DNA of 64,000 nt from Brevibacillus sp051967035 (lineage in GTDB: Bacteria; Bacillota; Bacilli; Brevibacillales; Brevibacillaceae). Position 1 is the first letter of the stretch. Each line of letters opens with the position of its first letter. This document shows, piece by piece, positions 23,906-32,288 of the stretch. The stretch covers positions 78,747 through 142,746 of the forward strand of contig NZ_JBQCKK010000009.1 of NCBI RefSeq assembly GCF_051967035.1. Direction: 5' to 3'. A program made the position numbers and the translations under genes. Under the pieces are notes generated by a model. That model did no database searches, was not told the DNA's origin, and saw only the letters and a list, made by a program, of their open reading frames with translations.

Positions 23906-25045
23906 ATGAACAGAATCGTGACGTGGAAAAGGTGGCTGCTGGTCGTACTGATTGTAGTGTTGAGCCTGCCTGCATTGGCTTGTGAGGCAGATGACCCAGC
24001 GCTGGATCGGCCTGTACCGCTACCGCAGGAGCTTTCATATCGGACAGAAGCGGTGGCCGATCAGCTCGATGTACCGTGGGCGCTGGATATCGCCGCTGAC
24101 GGCCGCCTCTTTTTTACGGAGCGGCCAGGCAGGATAAGAGTCATTCAGGCAGGCAAGCTGCTGGAACAACCGCTCCTCTCGTTTCCGGCTCCGTTTGTCA
24201 GCGAGGGCGAAGGAGGACTGCTGGGGCTTGTGCTCGATCCGCAATTTGCCCGCAATCATTTTATGTACGTCTACCATACGTATCAGGACGGGCCACAGAT
24301 TTACAATCGCGTCCTGCGCCTGCGCGAGCGAGACAACCGGGCCGAGGTCGACCGGGTGTTGATCGACAAAATCCCGGGCAGCGCCATCCATAACGGCGGC
24401 CGCCTGAAAATCGGCCCGGACCAGCGGCTCTATATCACGACCGGAGATGCCCGCGAGCCTGAGCTGGCGCAAGACATGAACAGTCTCGCCGGAAAAATTT
24501 TGCGGCTCAATCTGGACGGGACGATTCCGCAGGACAACCCGTTTCCCGGTTCTCCCGTCTACAGCCTCGGTCACCGCAATCCGCAGGGGCTGGCTTGGAA
24601 TCCGGCTACGGGGACGCTGTACAGCTCCGAGCACGGCCCGTCGGCGCACGATGAACTGAACCGGATCGAGCCAAAAGGAAACTACGGCTGGCCCGCGATC
24701 ACGGGCGATCAGGAGCAGCAAGGGATGCGAACTCCGATCTGGCAAAGCAAAGACGAGACATGGGCACCGTCTGGCATGGCTTTTGTCCGCAAAGGGCCGT
24801 GGGCAGGGCAGTTGCTCGTTGCGAACCTGCGCGGTCAGCAACTGCTGCGCGTGAAGCTGGACCCTGTCCGTGCGGATGCCGTCACGGAGGTGTCCGCGAT
24901 TTTGGTCAATGAGCTGGGCCGCCTGCGCGATGTAGCGGAAGGCCCGGATGGATCGCTCTACCTTTTGACCAACAACCGCGATGGGCGCGGCGAGCCAAGA
25001 GACGGGGATGACCGGATCATCCGGCTTGTTTGGCAGCAGCCGTAG
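23906..25045 (+). CDS. PQQ-dependent sugar dehydrogenase-like exported protein
   Basis: A 379-residue six-bladed beta-propeller of the soluble aldose/glucose dehydrogenase family. Signatures: DVPWALDIAADGRLFFTERPGRI, the catalytic-site IHNGGRLKIGPD, SLGHRNPQGLAWNP and SSEHGPSAHDELNRI. An N-terminal hydrophobic segment ending LPALACEADD suggests export, perhaps as a lipoprotein with an atypical lipobox. ATG 23906 follows AAAAGGAGGAAC. No pqq genes are in the window, and many Bacillales members may lack the cofactor, so enzyme activity is uncertain. Its 3' end overlaps the convergent MFS gene by 29 bp. Confidence 0.87.
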   Translation: MNRIVTWKRWLLVVLIVVLSLPALACEADDPALDRPVPLPQELSYRTEAVADQLDVPWALDIAADGRLFFTERPGRIRVIQAGKLLEQPLLSFPAPFVSEGEGGLLGLVLDPQFARNHFMYVYHTYQDGPQIYNRVLRLRERDNRAEVDRVLIDKIPGSAIHNGGRLKIGPDQRLYITTGDAREPELAQDMNSLAGKILRLNLDGTIPQDNPFPGSPVYSLGHRNPQGLAWNPATGTLYSSEHGPSAHDELNRIEPKGNYGWPAITGDQEQQGMRTPIWQSKDETWAPSGMAFVRKGPWAGQLLVANLRGQQLLRVKLDPVRADAVTEVSAILVNELGRLRDVAEGPDGSLYLLTNNRDGRGEPRDGDDRIIRLVWQQP

Positions 25046-26264
25046 CGGCAGTATCTGCGGCATGCTTTCCCCAAATCCAGCGCTGCAAAAGAATCGCCCC
25101 GCCGCCGACAGCTGCGACCAGCGAGCCGACCCACAAAAAGGCTTGCGTCGGTCCGAGCCAGGTCATCAGCGCGCCCCCCAGTAGCGGCGCCACAATAAAC
25201 GTCGCGCTGGACAGCGAATCCAGAATGCCCCTGACGCGGCCGAGTGCGTGCGGGGGCGTTTCTTTTTGCACGAGGTAGTTGGTGCCGACCGAAGTCAGCC
25301 CCGTACCGATCCCGGCGAACAGCGAAGCCGCCAGCAGCCAGTGGATGCCATCTCCCGGCTGGAACAGGCCGATCCAGGCAAAGCACGCGCCGATCAAAAG
25401 CACGCCTCCCCCAAGCACCCATCCGTACGAGCGAATCGTTTGGCGCCGATGCAGCCAGGTGATCGTGAGCAAGGCCCCCAGCCCGATGATACTGACGGAA
25501 TACCCGACGACCTCCGGACGCCCCGGCACTTTTTCCCTGAACACGACAGGCAACTGCGCGTCCGCCAGCTGAATCGCCATCATCGCCAGCAGGGAAAAAA
25601 GCGAGCTGGCTAACAAGACGCGGTTTTGCAAAAACACGGCCCAGCCTTCCTGCCAGGCGAGGCGAAACGGAATCGCTTTTTCCCTCGAAGCGGGGAGGGG
25701 CAGCTTTTTCTCCACGTGGCGCATGGTCGAAAGCAAGACGGTGGAGAGCAGGTAGCTCCCGGCATTGAGGAGGAGGCAGAGCGCTGGTGTCGCCATGGCG
25801 GCGACCATCCCGCCGATCAGGGGGCCGATCAGCTTGCCGCTTTGGAAAACGGCTCCGTTCAGCGAGGTCGCCTGAAGCAGCTGCTCCGGTGCGACGATTT
25901 GCCGCGTCAAGGTTTGTTGAGCCGGATCGTTGAAGACGGAAGCGCAGGAGCGCACGGCGATGACGACGAGAAACCACAGCGGATCAGGCATGGCGAGCAA
26001 CAGCAGGGTGAGGCTTGCCTGCATCAGATTGGCTGCGATCATCATGCGTACTTTATGGACGCGATCAGCCAGCACCCCCGCGAATTGCCCGAGCAAAATG
26101 CCGGGAGCCGCATACGCAATCGGCAAAAGCGCCATCGTCATCGGATCGGCATGCCAGACGTAGCCCAGGAAGATGGCGACCGCGATAAAGTCGAACCAGT
26201 CTCCCAGCGTAGCCAGTCCGTAAGCGAACAGCAAGGTGCGAAACGGCTTGTTTTTGGTCAGCAA
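25017..26264 (-). CDS. MFS transporter (MFS_3/EntS-like)
   Basis: A 415-residue protein with about 12 membrane segments and a GVLADRVHKVRMM loop between segments 2 and 3, typical of the MFS. It resembles the EntS/MFS_3 group (siderophore or drug exporters); the substrate is unknown. The start is TTG 26264, seven bases after GGAGGG. It follows the winged-helix regulator gene by 59 bp on the same strand, so the three genes from 29190 to 25017 may form one transcript. Confidence 0.85.
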   Translation of the reverse strand: MLTKNKPFRTLLFAYGLATLGDWFDFIAVAIFLGYVWHADPMTMALLPIAYAAPGILLGQFAGVLADRVHKVRMMIAANLMQASLTLLLLAMPDPLWFLVVIAVRSCASVFNDPAQQTLTRQIVAPEQLLQATSLNGAVFQSGKLIGPLIGGMVAAMATPALCLLLNAGSYLLSTVLLSTMRHVEKKLPLPASREKAIPFRLAWQEGWAVFLQNRVLLASSLFSLLAMMAIQLADAQLPVVFREKVPGRPEVVGYSVSIIGLGALLTITWLHRRQTIRSYGWVLGGGVLLIGACFAWIGLFQPGDGIHWLLAASLFAGIGTGLTSVGTNYLVQKETPPHALGRVRGILDSLSSATFIVAPLLGGALMTWLGPTQAFLWVGSLVAAVGGGAILLQRWIWGKHAADTAATAAAKQAG

Positions 26265-26323
26265 AAAAATCCCTCCATCGTCTCAAGCTGATTCGATGAT
26301 AAAAGGGATTTGTCAGAGGCGTA

Positions 26324-27466
26324 TCAGATGAGGGTGGAAAGCTTGCGAACGACCGCCTTCTTGAGCTTCTCAAATTGATACTCTGCGGATAGGTCGGTCC
26401 ACATTTTTGCATAGCGGCTTTCCTCTTTGTCATCGCAGGAGACATGGCGAAAAAACAGCAGAATCGTGTGCACCGCGTAGATCAGGTGCGGGACAAACCG
26501 GGTGGCCCGGATGACTTCGACCCCTTCCTCCACCAGCCGCCGCGCTTTGGCGATCTCTTGCCGTCGATAGTGGCAAAATCCTTGCAGCAGCTTGAAGCTG
26601 CCTACCTCCCGCTGCATCGGCAGCTTTTGCAGAATGGCAGAGGCTTGCTGGAGCAGCTCTTCCGCCTTTTCCAGCGAGCCGGACAATAGCGCAAGCCAGG
26701 TTTCGCCTGCCAGCAAAAACAGGGTAAAGCTGTCCGAATCCATCTGCTCGACGATGGTTCGGGCATGCGCGGCCTGCTTTTGCGCCAGCTCCCACTTTCC
26801 CGCGCTGGCATACAGGGAGATGGCGCTGATTTGTAATTCGTCCTGAAAAATGGGCGGCATCGACGCCTGCTGTTTGGCGATTGTCTGGAACAGCTTGACG
26901 GTTTGCTCTACATCCATTTCGGTCATCTGGTACAGATGGAAAAGATAAAACAGCTTTTCCGACAGGGGCGTGTCGTCATCTGTGACAAACCAGGCAAAAT
27001 CGCCCGCGACAAAGCGGATGTAGACGGCGTAGAAGGGATCCAGTTGAAAGCCGAGCACTTCCTGGTTGGCGGCGAGAGTTTGCAGGGCGGCGCCCATCCC
27101 CATTCCGTGGTAGGTGGACAGCATGGAGCTGATCTGTTCCGAAAAGTCCTGCTTCCAGGCATGCAGCTGGGGCGGCTGATGCTGCTTCCAGCTCAAGCGG
27201 TAGCCCACCCCTCGCACCGTGTCGATCGTGAACAGGTGCGACCATTTTTGCAGCTTTTTGCGCAAGCGGTAGATGTGGTCGTCAATGGTGCGGTCAGTCG
27301 GGTCCTCCAGCGGCCACACGCTGTCGAGCAGATTTTCCCGGGAAAAGGTCCGGTTTTTCCATGTGACCATATACTTCAGCAAGGCGTACTCCTTCGGCAA
27401 AAGTACGACGCTTTCCCCGCCGTAGCGAACCTCCCGCTTGTCATCCTGCCACGCGATTAATTCCAT
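26324..27466 (-). CDS. OmpR-type winged-helix regulator with a TPR-like region
   Basis: A 380-residue protein with a Trans_reg_C winged helix at the N-terminus (about 5-95: LLPKEYALLKYMV, NLLDSVWP, TIDDHIYRLRKKL, VRGVGYRL), lacking a receiver domain. The rest is helical with TPR-like spacing (LAQKQAAHARTIVEQMD, KAEELLQQASAILQ), resembling SARP/BTAD-type regulators without ATPase. ATG 27466 overlaps the sigma-54 activator stop by ten bases, so the two regulators are co-translated. Its target is unknown; candidates are the adjacent MFS and proline genes. Confidence 0.8.
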   Translation of the reverse strand: MELIAWQDDKREVRYGGESVVLLPKEYALLKYMVTWKNRTFSRENLLDSVWPLEDPTDRTIDDHIYRLRKKLQKWSHLFTIDTVRGVGYRLSWKQHQPPQLHAWKQDFSEQISSMLSTYHGMGMGAALQTLAANQEVLGFQLDPFYAVYIRFVAGDFAWFVTDDDTPLSEKLFYLFHLYQMTEMDVEQTVKLFQTIAKQQASMPPIFQDELQISAISLYASAGKWELAQKQAAHARTIVEQMDSDSFTLFLLAGETWLALLSGSLEKAEELLQQASAILQKLPMQREVGSFKLLQGFCHYRRQEIAKARRLVEEGVEVIRATRFVPHLIYAVHTILLFFRHVSCDDKEESRYAKMWTDLSAEYQFEKLKKAVVRKLSTLI

Positions 27467-29190
27467 CTGAACGACTCCCCATCCAGGCCATATTTCTTCA
27501 TCTTGTTGTACAGCGTGCCGCGCGAGATGCCGAGCAGTGCGGCCGCCGCCTTTTTGTTGCCGTACGTGCGCTCCAGAGCGGCGATGACCCGTTCTTTGTC
27601 CGTCTGCCCTGCCCGTTGCGGATAAGGGGCCAGCGGAGCCGCTGATGCCGGAAGCGGCGCAGCGGGAGCGGTGTACCCACTGACCGGAGAGGCAAAGGTA
27701 GCGGGAGCAATCGGTTCAGACTGCATACGAATGGCGCTTGGCAAATGCTCCGGAGAGATGACGCCGTTTTCTTGCAGGATGGACAGTCGTTCGATGACAT
27801 TGCGCAATTGCCGGATGTTTCCGGGCCAACTGTAGTCGAACAGAGCCTGCATCACTTCGGACGGGATGCGGGGGACGGCTTGCTCGTGCGCCACGGAATA
27901 CTCGTGGATGAAAATTTGCACCAGCTCCGGCAAATCTTCGCGCCGGGCACGCAGCGGAGGAATCTCCAGCGAAAACACATTGAGCCGGTAGTACAGGTCT
28001 TCGCGAAAACGGCCCTCCGCCACCATCTGCTCCAGCTGGCGATTGGTCGCCGCAATAATGCGCGTATTGACGGTAATCGGCTCGGTTCCGCCTACGCGGT
28101 AAAACTGCCGCTCCTGGAGGGCGCGAAGCAGCTTGACTTGCAGCTCCAGAGGCAGCTCCCCGATTTCGTCGAGGAAAAGCGTACCGCCGTGGGCCAGCTC
28201 CAGTTTGCCCGGCTTGCCTTTTTTCTCCGCGCCGGTAAAAGCTCCACCCTGATAGCCAAACAGCTCGCTCTCGAACAGGGCAGCCGGAATCGCTCCGCAG
28301 TTAATGGCGACAAACGGCTTCTCCCGCCGTCGGCTTGCCTGATGAATCGCTTTGGCAAACAATTCTTTTCCCACGCCGCTCTCGCCGTAGATCAGCACGG
28401 TGGCATCGGTCTGCGCCACTTTTTTGGCGGAGCTGATGGCAGCCTGAATAGAGGCAGAATGTCCCTTGATCGCGTAAAAAGGATCGTCGGCCGCCTGAAA
28501 CCTGCTCATTTCCTGCTGGAGATTGTGCAGGTGAGCGGTGGTGTGCGCCAACTCTTCATTCAGGCGGACAAGCTCCGTGATATCCTGCTCGATGGAGATG
28601 GCCCCGATGATTTGTCCCCCCTGGCGAATCGGGGCGGCGTTAATCAGCACGTGGCTGTCGGGACGGGGAATATGGTATACCCGATGAACCGATGTGCCTT
28701 GCCGCAAGGCGTCGAGAAGCCGGATGGACTCGCTGGCGAAATGCTCGTCGAGAGAAGTGCCCAGCACTTGCGCCCGGTCGATCTCATAGATCGTTTCGGC
28801 TGCCCGGTTCCAGTACTGCACAATGTTATGGGAGTCGACAATCGTAATGGCTTCGCTCATCGTATCCATCAATGTGCTGAGCAGAACAGACTGATTGTGA
28901 GCCAGGGCAACAAAAGCTTCCAGCAATCGATGGGGCAAAACAATGCCGGTAGCCATCCCCGCTTCGTCGACGAGTGCCAACGTAGGCAATTGGCCGGAGG
29001 CGAGCGCCTGGCGAATGGGCTCCAGGCATTGCGCCAGCGTAGCGGTCTGAGGGATGGACAGTACCTGTACGGTGCGCTCGCCTTCCTGCCACGTGCCTTC
29101 TTTTTCGCCTGGGCGCAGGTGGACATCAGCGGGATGGACGGGAGCGGCTAAGTCCGCAACAACACGATCCAATGAAAAGAGAGGTTTCAA
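27457..29190 (-). CDS. Sigma-54-dependent activator (PAS-AAA+-Fis HTH)
   Basis: A 577-residue enhancer-binding protein: an N-terminal domain (1-95), a PAS domain (about 105-215), the AAA+ domain with Walker A GESGVGKE (near 265), the sigma-54 contact loop GAFTGA (near 313) and Walker B GTLFLDEIGE, and a Fis-type HTH at the end (KKAAAALLGISRGTLYNKMKK). It is divergent from proline dehydrogenase, which has a -24/-12 promoter, so it is very probably its activator, like RocR/PutR in Bacillus. The signal sensed by the PAS domain is unknown. Confidence 0.92.
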   Translation of the reverse strand: MKPLFSLDRVVADLAAPVHPADVHLRPGEKEGTWQEGERTVQVLSIPQTATLAQCLEPIRQALASGQLPTLALVDEAGMATGIVLPHRLLEAFVALAHNQSVLLSTLMDTMSEAITIVDSHNIVQYWNRAAETIYEIDRAQVLGTSLDEHFASESIRLLDALRQGTSVHRVYHIPRPDSHVLINAAPIRQGGQIIGAISIEQDITELVRLNEELAHTTAHLHNLQQEMSRFQAADDPFYAIKGHSASIQAAISSAKKVAQTDATVLIYGESGVGKELFAKAIHQASRRREKPFVAINCGAIPAALFESELFGYQGGAFTGAEKKGKPGKLELAHGGTLFLDEIGELPLELQVKLLRALQERQFYRVGGTEPITVNTRIIAATNRQLEQMVAEGRFREDLYYRLNVFSLEIPPLRARREDLPELVQIFIHEYSVAHEQAVPRIPSEVMQALFDYSWPGNIRQLRNVIERLSILQENGVISPEHLPSAIRMQSEPIAPATFASPVSGYTAPAAPLPASAAPLAPYPQRAGQTDKERVIAALERTYGNKKAAAALLGISRGTLYNKMKKYGLDGESFRWN

Positions 29191-29255
29191 ATCGTCACAT
29201 CCTATCCAAACTAACAGGGAAGGAAACGGGCTGACCCCGATCCGGTTTGCCTGTT

Positions 29256-29306
29256 GTACATTCGCATCTAATCAAAAGTGTACAAGAATGGACAAAAAAT
29301 GTACAT
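29256..29306. promoter_or_regulatory. Candidate enhancer: three TGTACA palindromes
   Basis: TGTACA occurs at 29256, 29280 and 29301, about 80-130 bp upstream of the sigma-54 promoter and just beyond the activator start. Spacing of 24 and 21 bp would put the sites roughly on one face. This is the usual place for an enhancer of a sigma-54 activator; binding is inferred. Confidence 0.5.
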
Positions 29307-29383
29307 ATATGTCGAAGGATGTAGGAAGCGCTCGGGTTCCATAACGATGGAGAACATCCAAGATATAGCGTACTAGGATGTGT

Positions 29384-29400
29384 TGGCATGGTTCATGCTA
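29384..29400 (+). promoter_or_regulatory. Sigma-54 (-24/-12) promoter of proline dehydrogenase
   Basis: TTGGCATGGTTCATGCTA carries GG at 29385-29386 and GC at 29397-29398 with exactly ten bases between, the fixed geometry of sigma-54 promoters. It is 43 bp upstream of the proline dehydrogenase start and opposite a GAFTGA-containing activator. Confidence 0.85.
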
Positions 29401-29442
29401 GTATAAACGAAGCAAAGTACGTTGAGGAGGAGACAGGCAACG

Positions 29443-30363
29443 ATGGAACAACTCATGAAGGATTTTTTCTTATTTTTATCCAAAAACAAAGCGCTGAACG
29501 CAGCGGCTAAAAAGTGGGGGCTGCGCTTCGGTGCCGGCCGCTTTGTATCCGGTGTCACCATTGCAGAAGCGATCGCCGCTGTTCAGAAATTGAACCAGCA
29601 AGGTCTCGTGTGTACGCTCGACCATTTGGGTGAGTTCGTTTTCAGCCTGGAGGAAGCAAACGAGTCCGCTGATTACTGCATCAAAACGCTGGAAGCGATT
29701 CACCAGTCCGGCGTCGATTGCAACCTGTCGCTGAAAATGACTTCGCTTGGCCTGGACATCAGCCGTGAGCTGTGCATGACCAACATGCGCCGCATTCTCG
29801 ACACAGCGAAGAAAAATGGCAACATTTTCGTGCGAATCGACATGGAGGATTATGCGCATAATCATGTGACCATGGAAATCCTCAATGAGCTGCTCGAAGA
29901 GTACGATAACGTGGGAACCGTCATTCAGGCGTATCTGTACAAGGCATCCGACGATATCGACAGCTTGAAGGACAAAAAAGTGAACTTCCGTCTGGTTAAA
30001 GGCGCTTACAAGGAATCCCCGGAAGTAGCGTACCCGAACAAGGCGGATGTAGACGAGAACTACAAAAAAATCATCAAGCAGCATCTGTTGAACGGCGGAT
30101 ACGCTGCAGTGGCCACCCACGATGACAACATTATCGCTTATGTAAAACAGCTGGAAAAAGAATACAACATCCCACGCACCCAGTTTGAATTCCAGATGCT
30201 GTACGGCATTCGCCCTCAATCCCAGATCCAACTCGCGCGGGAAGGGTACAAAATGCGCGTGTACGTTCCATACGGAATCGACTGGTACGGCTACTTCATG
30301 CGCCGTCTGGCAGAAAGCCCGGCAAACGTGAAGTTCGTACTCAAGGGAATGTTTACGAAGTAA
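29443..30363 (+). CDS. Proline dehydrogenase
   Basis: A 306-residue monofunctional proline dehydrogenase (PutB/FadM type), an FAD enzyme oxidising proline to pyrroline-5-carboxylate at the membrane face. Conserved parts of the (beta-alpha)8 barrel: LSLKMTSLGLD, IFVRIDMEDYA, VNFRLVKGAYKE, YAAVATHDD, FEFQMLYGIR and the C-terminal YFMRRLAESP. ATG 29443 follows GAGGAGGAG. Sigma-54 control and the adjacent activator suggest induction by proline or a related amino acid. The partner P5C dehydrogenase is not in the window. Confidence 0.93.
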   Translation: MEQLMKDFFLFLSKNKALNAAAKKWGLRFGAGRFVSGVTIAEAIAAVQKLNQQGLVCTLDHLGEFVFSLEEANESADYCIKTLEAIHQSGVDCNLSLKMTSLGLDISRELCMTNMRRILDTAKKNGNIFVRIDMEDYAHNHVTMEILNELLEEYDNVGTVIQAYLYKASDDIDSLKDKKVNFRLVKGAYKESPEVAYPNKADVDENYKKIIKQHLLNGGYAAVATHDDNIIAYVKQLEKEYNIPRTQFEFQMLYGIRPQSQIQLAREGYKMRVYVPYGIDWYGYFMRRLAESPANVKFVLKGMFTK

Positions 30364-30382
30364 GGCGGACATGCCTGACGAG

Positions 30383-30414
30383 ACACCTCCGAATGAGCTT
30401 TCGGAGGTGTTTTG
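30383..30414 (+). terminator. Terminator after proline dehydrogenase
   Basis: ACACCTCCGAA and TTCGGAGGTGT form an 11-bp stem with a short loop, followed by TTTTGTG. Confidence 0.88.
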
Positions 30415-30465
30415 TGTTAGGATGGGAGCAAGAATTGGCCTGTAGGTAGAAAGGGGACCTTTTTC

Positions 30466-31422
30466 GTGCGCACATTCACCATTCCACTGACACCTCCGTA
30501 TTCCTTCGAGCGACTGCTGCAACGGCTGAAAACCCATCCCGATCCACAACTGGAGATTCAGCCGGAAAACAGCCTGCTGCGGCGTGTGTTTCGGGTCGGG
30601 ACACGGCCTGTTTTGACTCGCATACAATTCGTAGGCGATCTGGAAAATCCTTCTCTGAAAATCGAAACGTCCGCTGCCCTGTCCGCGACGGAACAGCGCG
30701 AGCTGGAGCGGACGATTCGCCACGTTTTCAGCGCAGACCTGGACCTGTTGCCGATTTACGAGCAGATGGGGGAAGAGCCGGAGCTGGCCGTGCTTGTCGA
30801 GCGTTTTCGCGGCTTGCGGCTGATGCACGACTCCGATCTGTTTCAAGCGATGGTCAAGACGATTATTGGTCAGCAAATCAATTTGACCTTCGCGGCGAAT
30901 TTGACACAGCGATTGCTGGCGCTGGCTGGCGAGGAAGTGGCAGACGAGCGCGGCGTGAAATTTCTTGCGTTTCCCACTGCGGAGGCGGTCGCGAGGCTGT
31001 CGACGGAAGAATTGCGTCCGTTGCAATTCAGCCAGCGAAAAGCCGAGTATATCATTGATTACGCGCGTGCGGTTGTGAATGGAAAGGTGGATTTGGAGCG
31101 GCTGTGGGCAATGGAAGACGAAGAGGTGATCGCGCATCTGACGGCCCTGCGCGGAATTGGCCGCTGGACGGTGGAGTGTCTGCTGATGTTCGGGATGGGA
31201 CGACCCGATTTGCTGCCGGCAGCGGACATCGGCCTGCGCAACGGGATTGCGCTTGTATACCGGATGGACACCAAACCGGACGAGCAGGAAATTCGCCGGA
31301 TCGGAGCGCGTTGGGCGCCATGGCGAAGCATCTGTTCTCTTTACATTTGGGAAGCGGTGGGGGCGGCGAAGCGAAAAGAGGAAGGAATCAGAACGAGTCT
31401 GCTGCGTGACGACAAGCCGTGA
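30466..31422 (+). CDS. DNA-3-methyladenine glycosylase II-like (AlkA/YfjP family)
   Basis: A 318-residue base-excision glycosylase. The N-terminal domain (1-115) is followed by the HhH-GPD domain: MVKTIIGQQINLTFA, the helix-hairpin-helix LRGIGRWTVE and the catalytic aspartate in PAADIGLRNG (about D254). It removes alkylated purines from DNA. The start is GTG 30466. The two-component gene pair follows after 170 bp and is probably transcribed separately. Confidence 0.88.
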   Translation: MRTFTIPLTPPYSFERLLQRLKTHPDPQLEIQPENSLLRRVFRVGTRPVLTRIQFVGDLENPSLKIETSAALSATEQRELERTIRHVFSADLDLLPIYEQMGEEPELAVLVERFRGLRLMHDSDLFQAMVKTIIGQQINLTFAANLTQRLLALAGEEVADERGVKFLAFPTAEAVARLSTEELRPLQFSQRKAEYIIDYARAVVNGKVDLERLWAMEDEEVIAHLTALRGIGRWTVECLLMFGMGRPDLLPAADIGLRNGIALVYRMDTKPDEQEIRRIGARWAPWRSICSLYIWEAVGAAKRKEEGIRTSLLRDDKP

Positions 31423-31592
31423 CAGGATAGGCATGGTCCCAGGTGTAGCGAGGCATGCAGGCGGCGCTTCCCTGCCAGTTAGGACTTCTATCCGTCCACA
31501 ACTGTTGCGATCTGTGTTACCATGGAAAAAGGCTGTAGCGTTGCAAACGGCACTTTTCCCCCTGCCGTTCAAAGGAAGGGAGGTTGTTCGCC

Positions 31593-32288
31593 ATGGCCCA
31601 AATGAAGGTCCTCGTTGCTGATGACGATCCAAATGTACGCGAAATTATTCGCCTTTATTTCGAAAAACAACAGATGGAGCTTGTCGTCGCCAGGGATGGG
31701 CGGGAAGCGCTCACCCTTGTAGAGGCTGAACAGCCCGACGTGCTGATTCTCGATGTGATGATGCCGCACATGGACGGCTTTGAAGCTTGTCGGGAAATTC
31801 GCAAAAAATGGGATACGCCGATTATTATGCTAACCGCCAAAGACGAAGAATTTGACCGCGTGCTCGGCCTGGAGCTGGGAGCGGATGACTATGTAACCAA
31901 GCCGTTCAGCCCGCGTGAGCTGGTGGCGCGAATCCGGGCGATTATGCGCCGCTTGCAGCCGAAGCCAAAAGCGGAGGAGGATGCGCCGCGCATTTTCAGC
32001 TTCGATCAGCTGACGATCGATCTGGACAAGCGCGAGGTCATCGTCGCGGGGGAAAAGGTCAGTTTTCGCCCGAAGGAATTTGATTTGCTTGTGCAACTGG
32101 TCAAATCGCCAGGCAGCGTCTGGTCGCGCGAGCAGCTGCTGGAGCAGGTGTGGGGTTTTGACTACTTCGGCGATGTCCGCACGATTGATGTCCATATCAA
32201 AAAGATCAGACAGCGCCTGGATAAGCTTCCGTACGAGTGCATCCATACCGTTTGGGGGATCGGCTACAAGTTTGGGGTGGAGTCTTGA
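31593..32288 (+). CDS. OmpR-family response regulator
   Basis: A 231-residue regulator: receiver domain (1-120) with acidic pocket ADDDP, phosphorylation site D54 in LILDVMMP and K in YVTKPF, then an OmpR winged helix (about 135-230: FRPKEFDLLVQLV, TIDVHIKKIRQRL, VWGIGYKFG). ATG 31593 is preferred; an in-frame TTG at 31584 abuts the ribosome site. Its stop overlaps the kinase start as TGATG. The signal is unknown. Confidence 0.92.
   Translation: MAQMKVLVADDDPNVREIIRLYFEKQQMELVVARDGREALTLVEAEQPDVLILDVMMPHMDGFEACREIRKKWDTPIIMLTAKDEEFDRVLGLELGADDYVTKPFSPRELVARIRAIMRRLQPKPKAEEDAPRIFSFDQLTIDLDKREVIVAGEKVSFRPKEFDLLVQLVKSPGSVWSREQLLEQVWGFDYFGDVRTIDVHIKKIRQRLDKLPYECIHTVWGIGYKFGVES

Noticed and set aside
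23722..23985. Plus-strand frame before the sugar dehydrogenase gene
   Set aside because: Its composition does not look like a conserved protein and it overlaps the well-supported dehydrogenase start. GGAGGGGG nearby is the only support.
29476..31632. Minus-strand open frame of 718 codons across proline dehydrogenase and the glycosylase gene
   Set aside because: It covers two clearly recognisable plus-strand genes and the terminator between them. It has no recognisable domain and reflects GC-skewed codon use.
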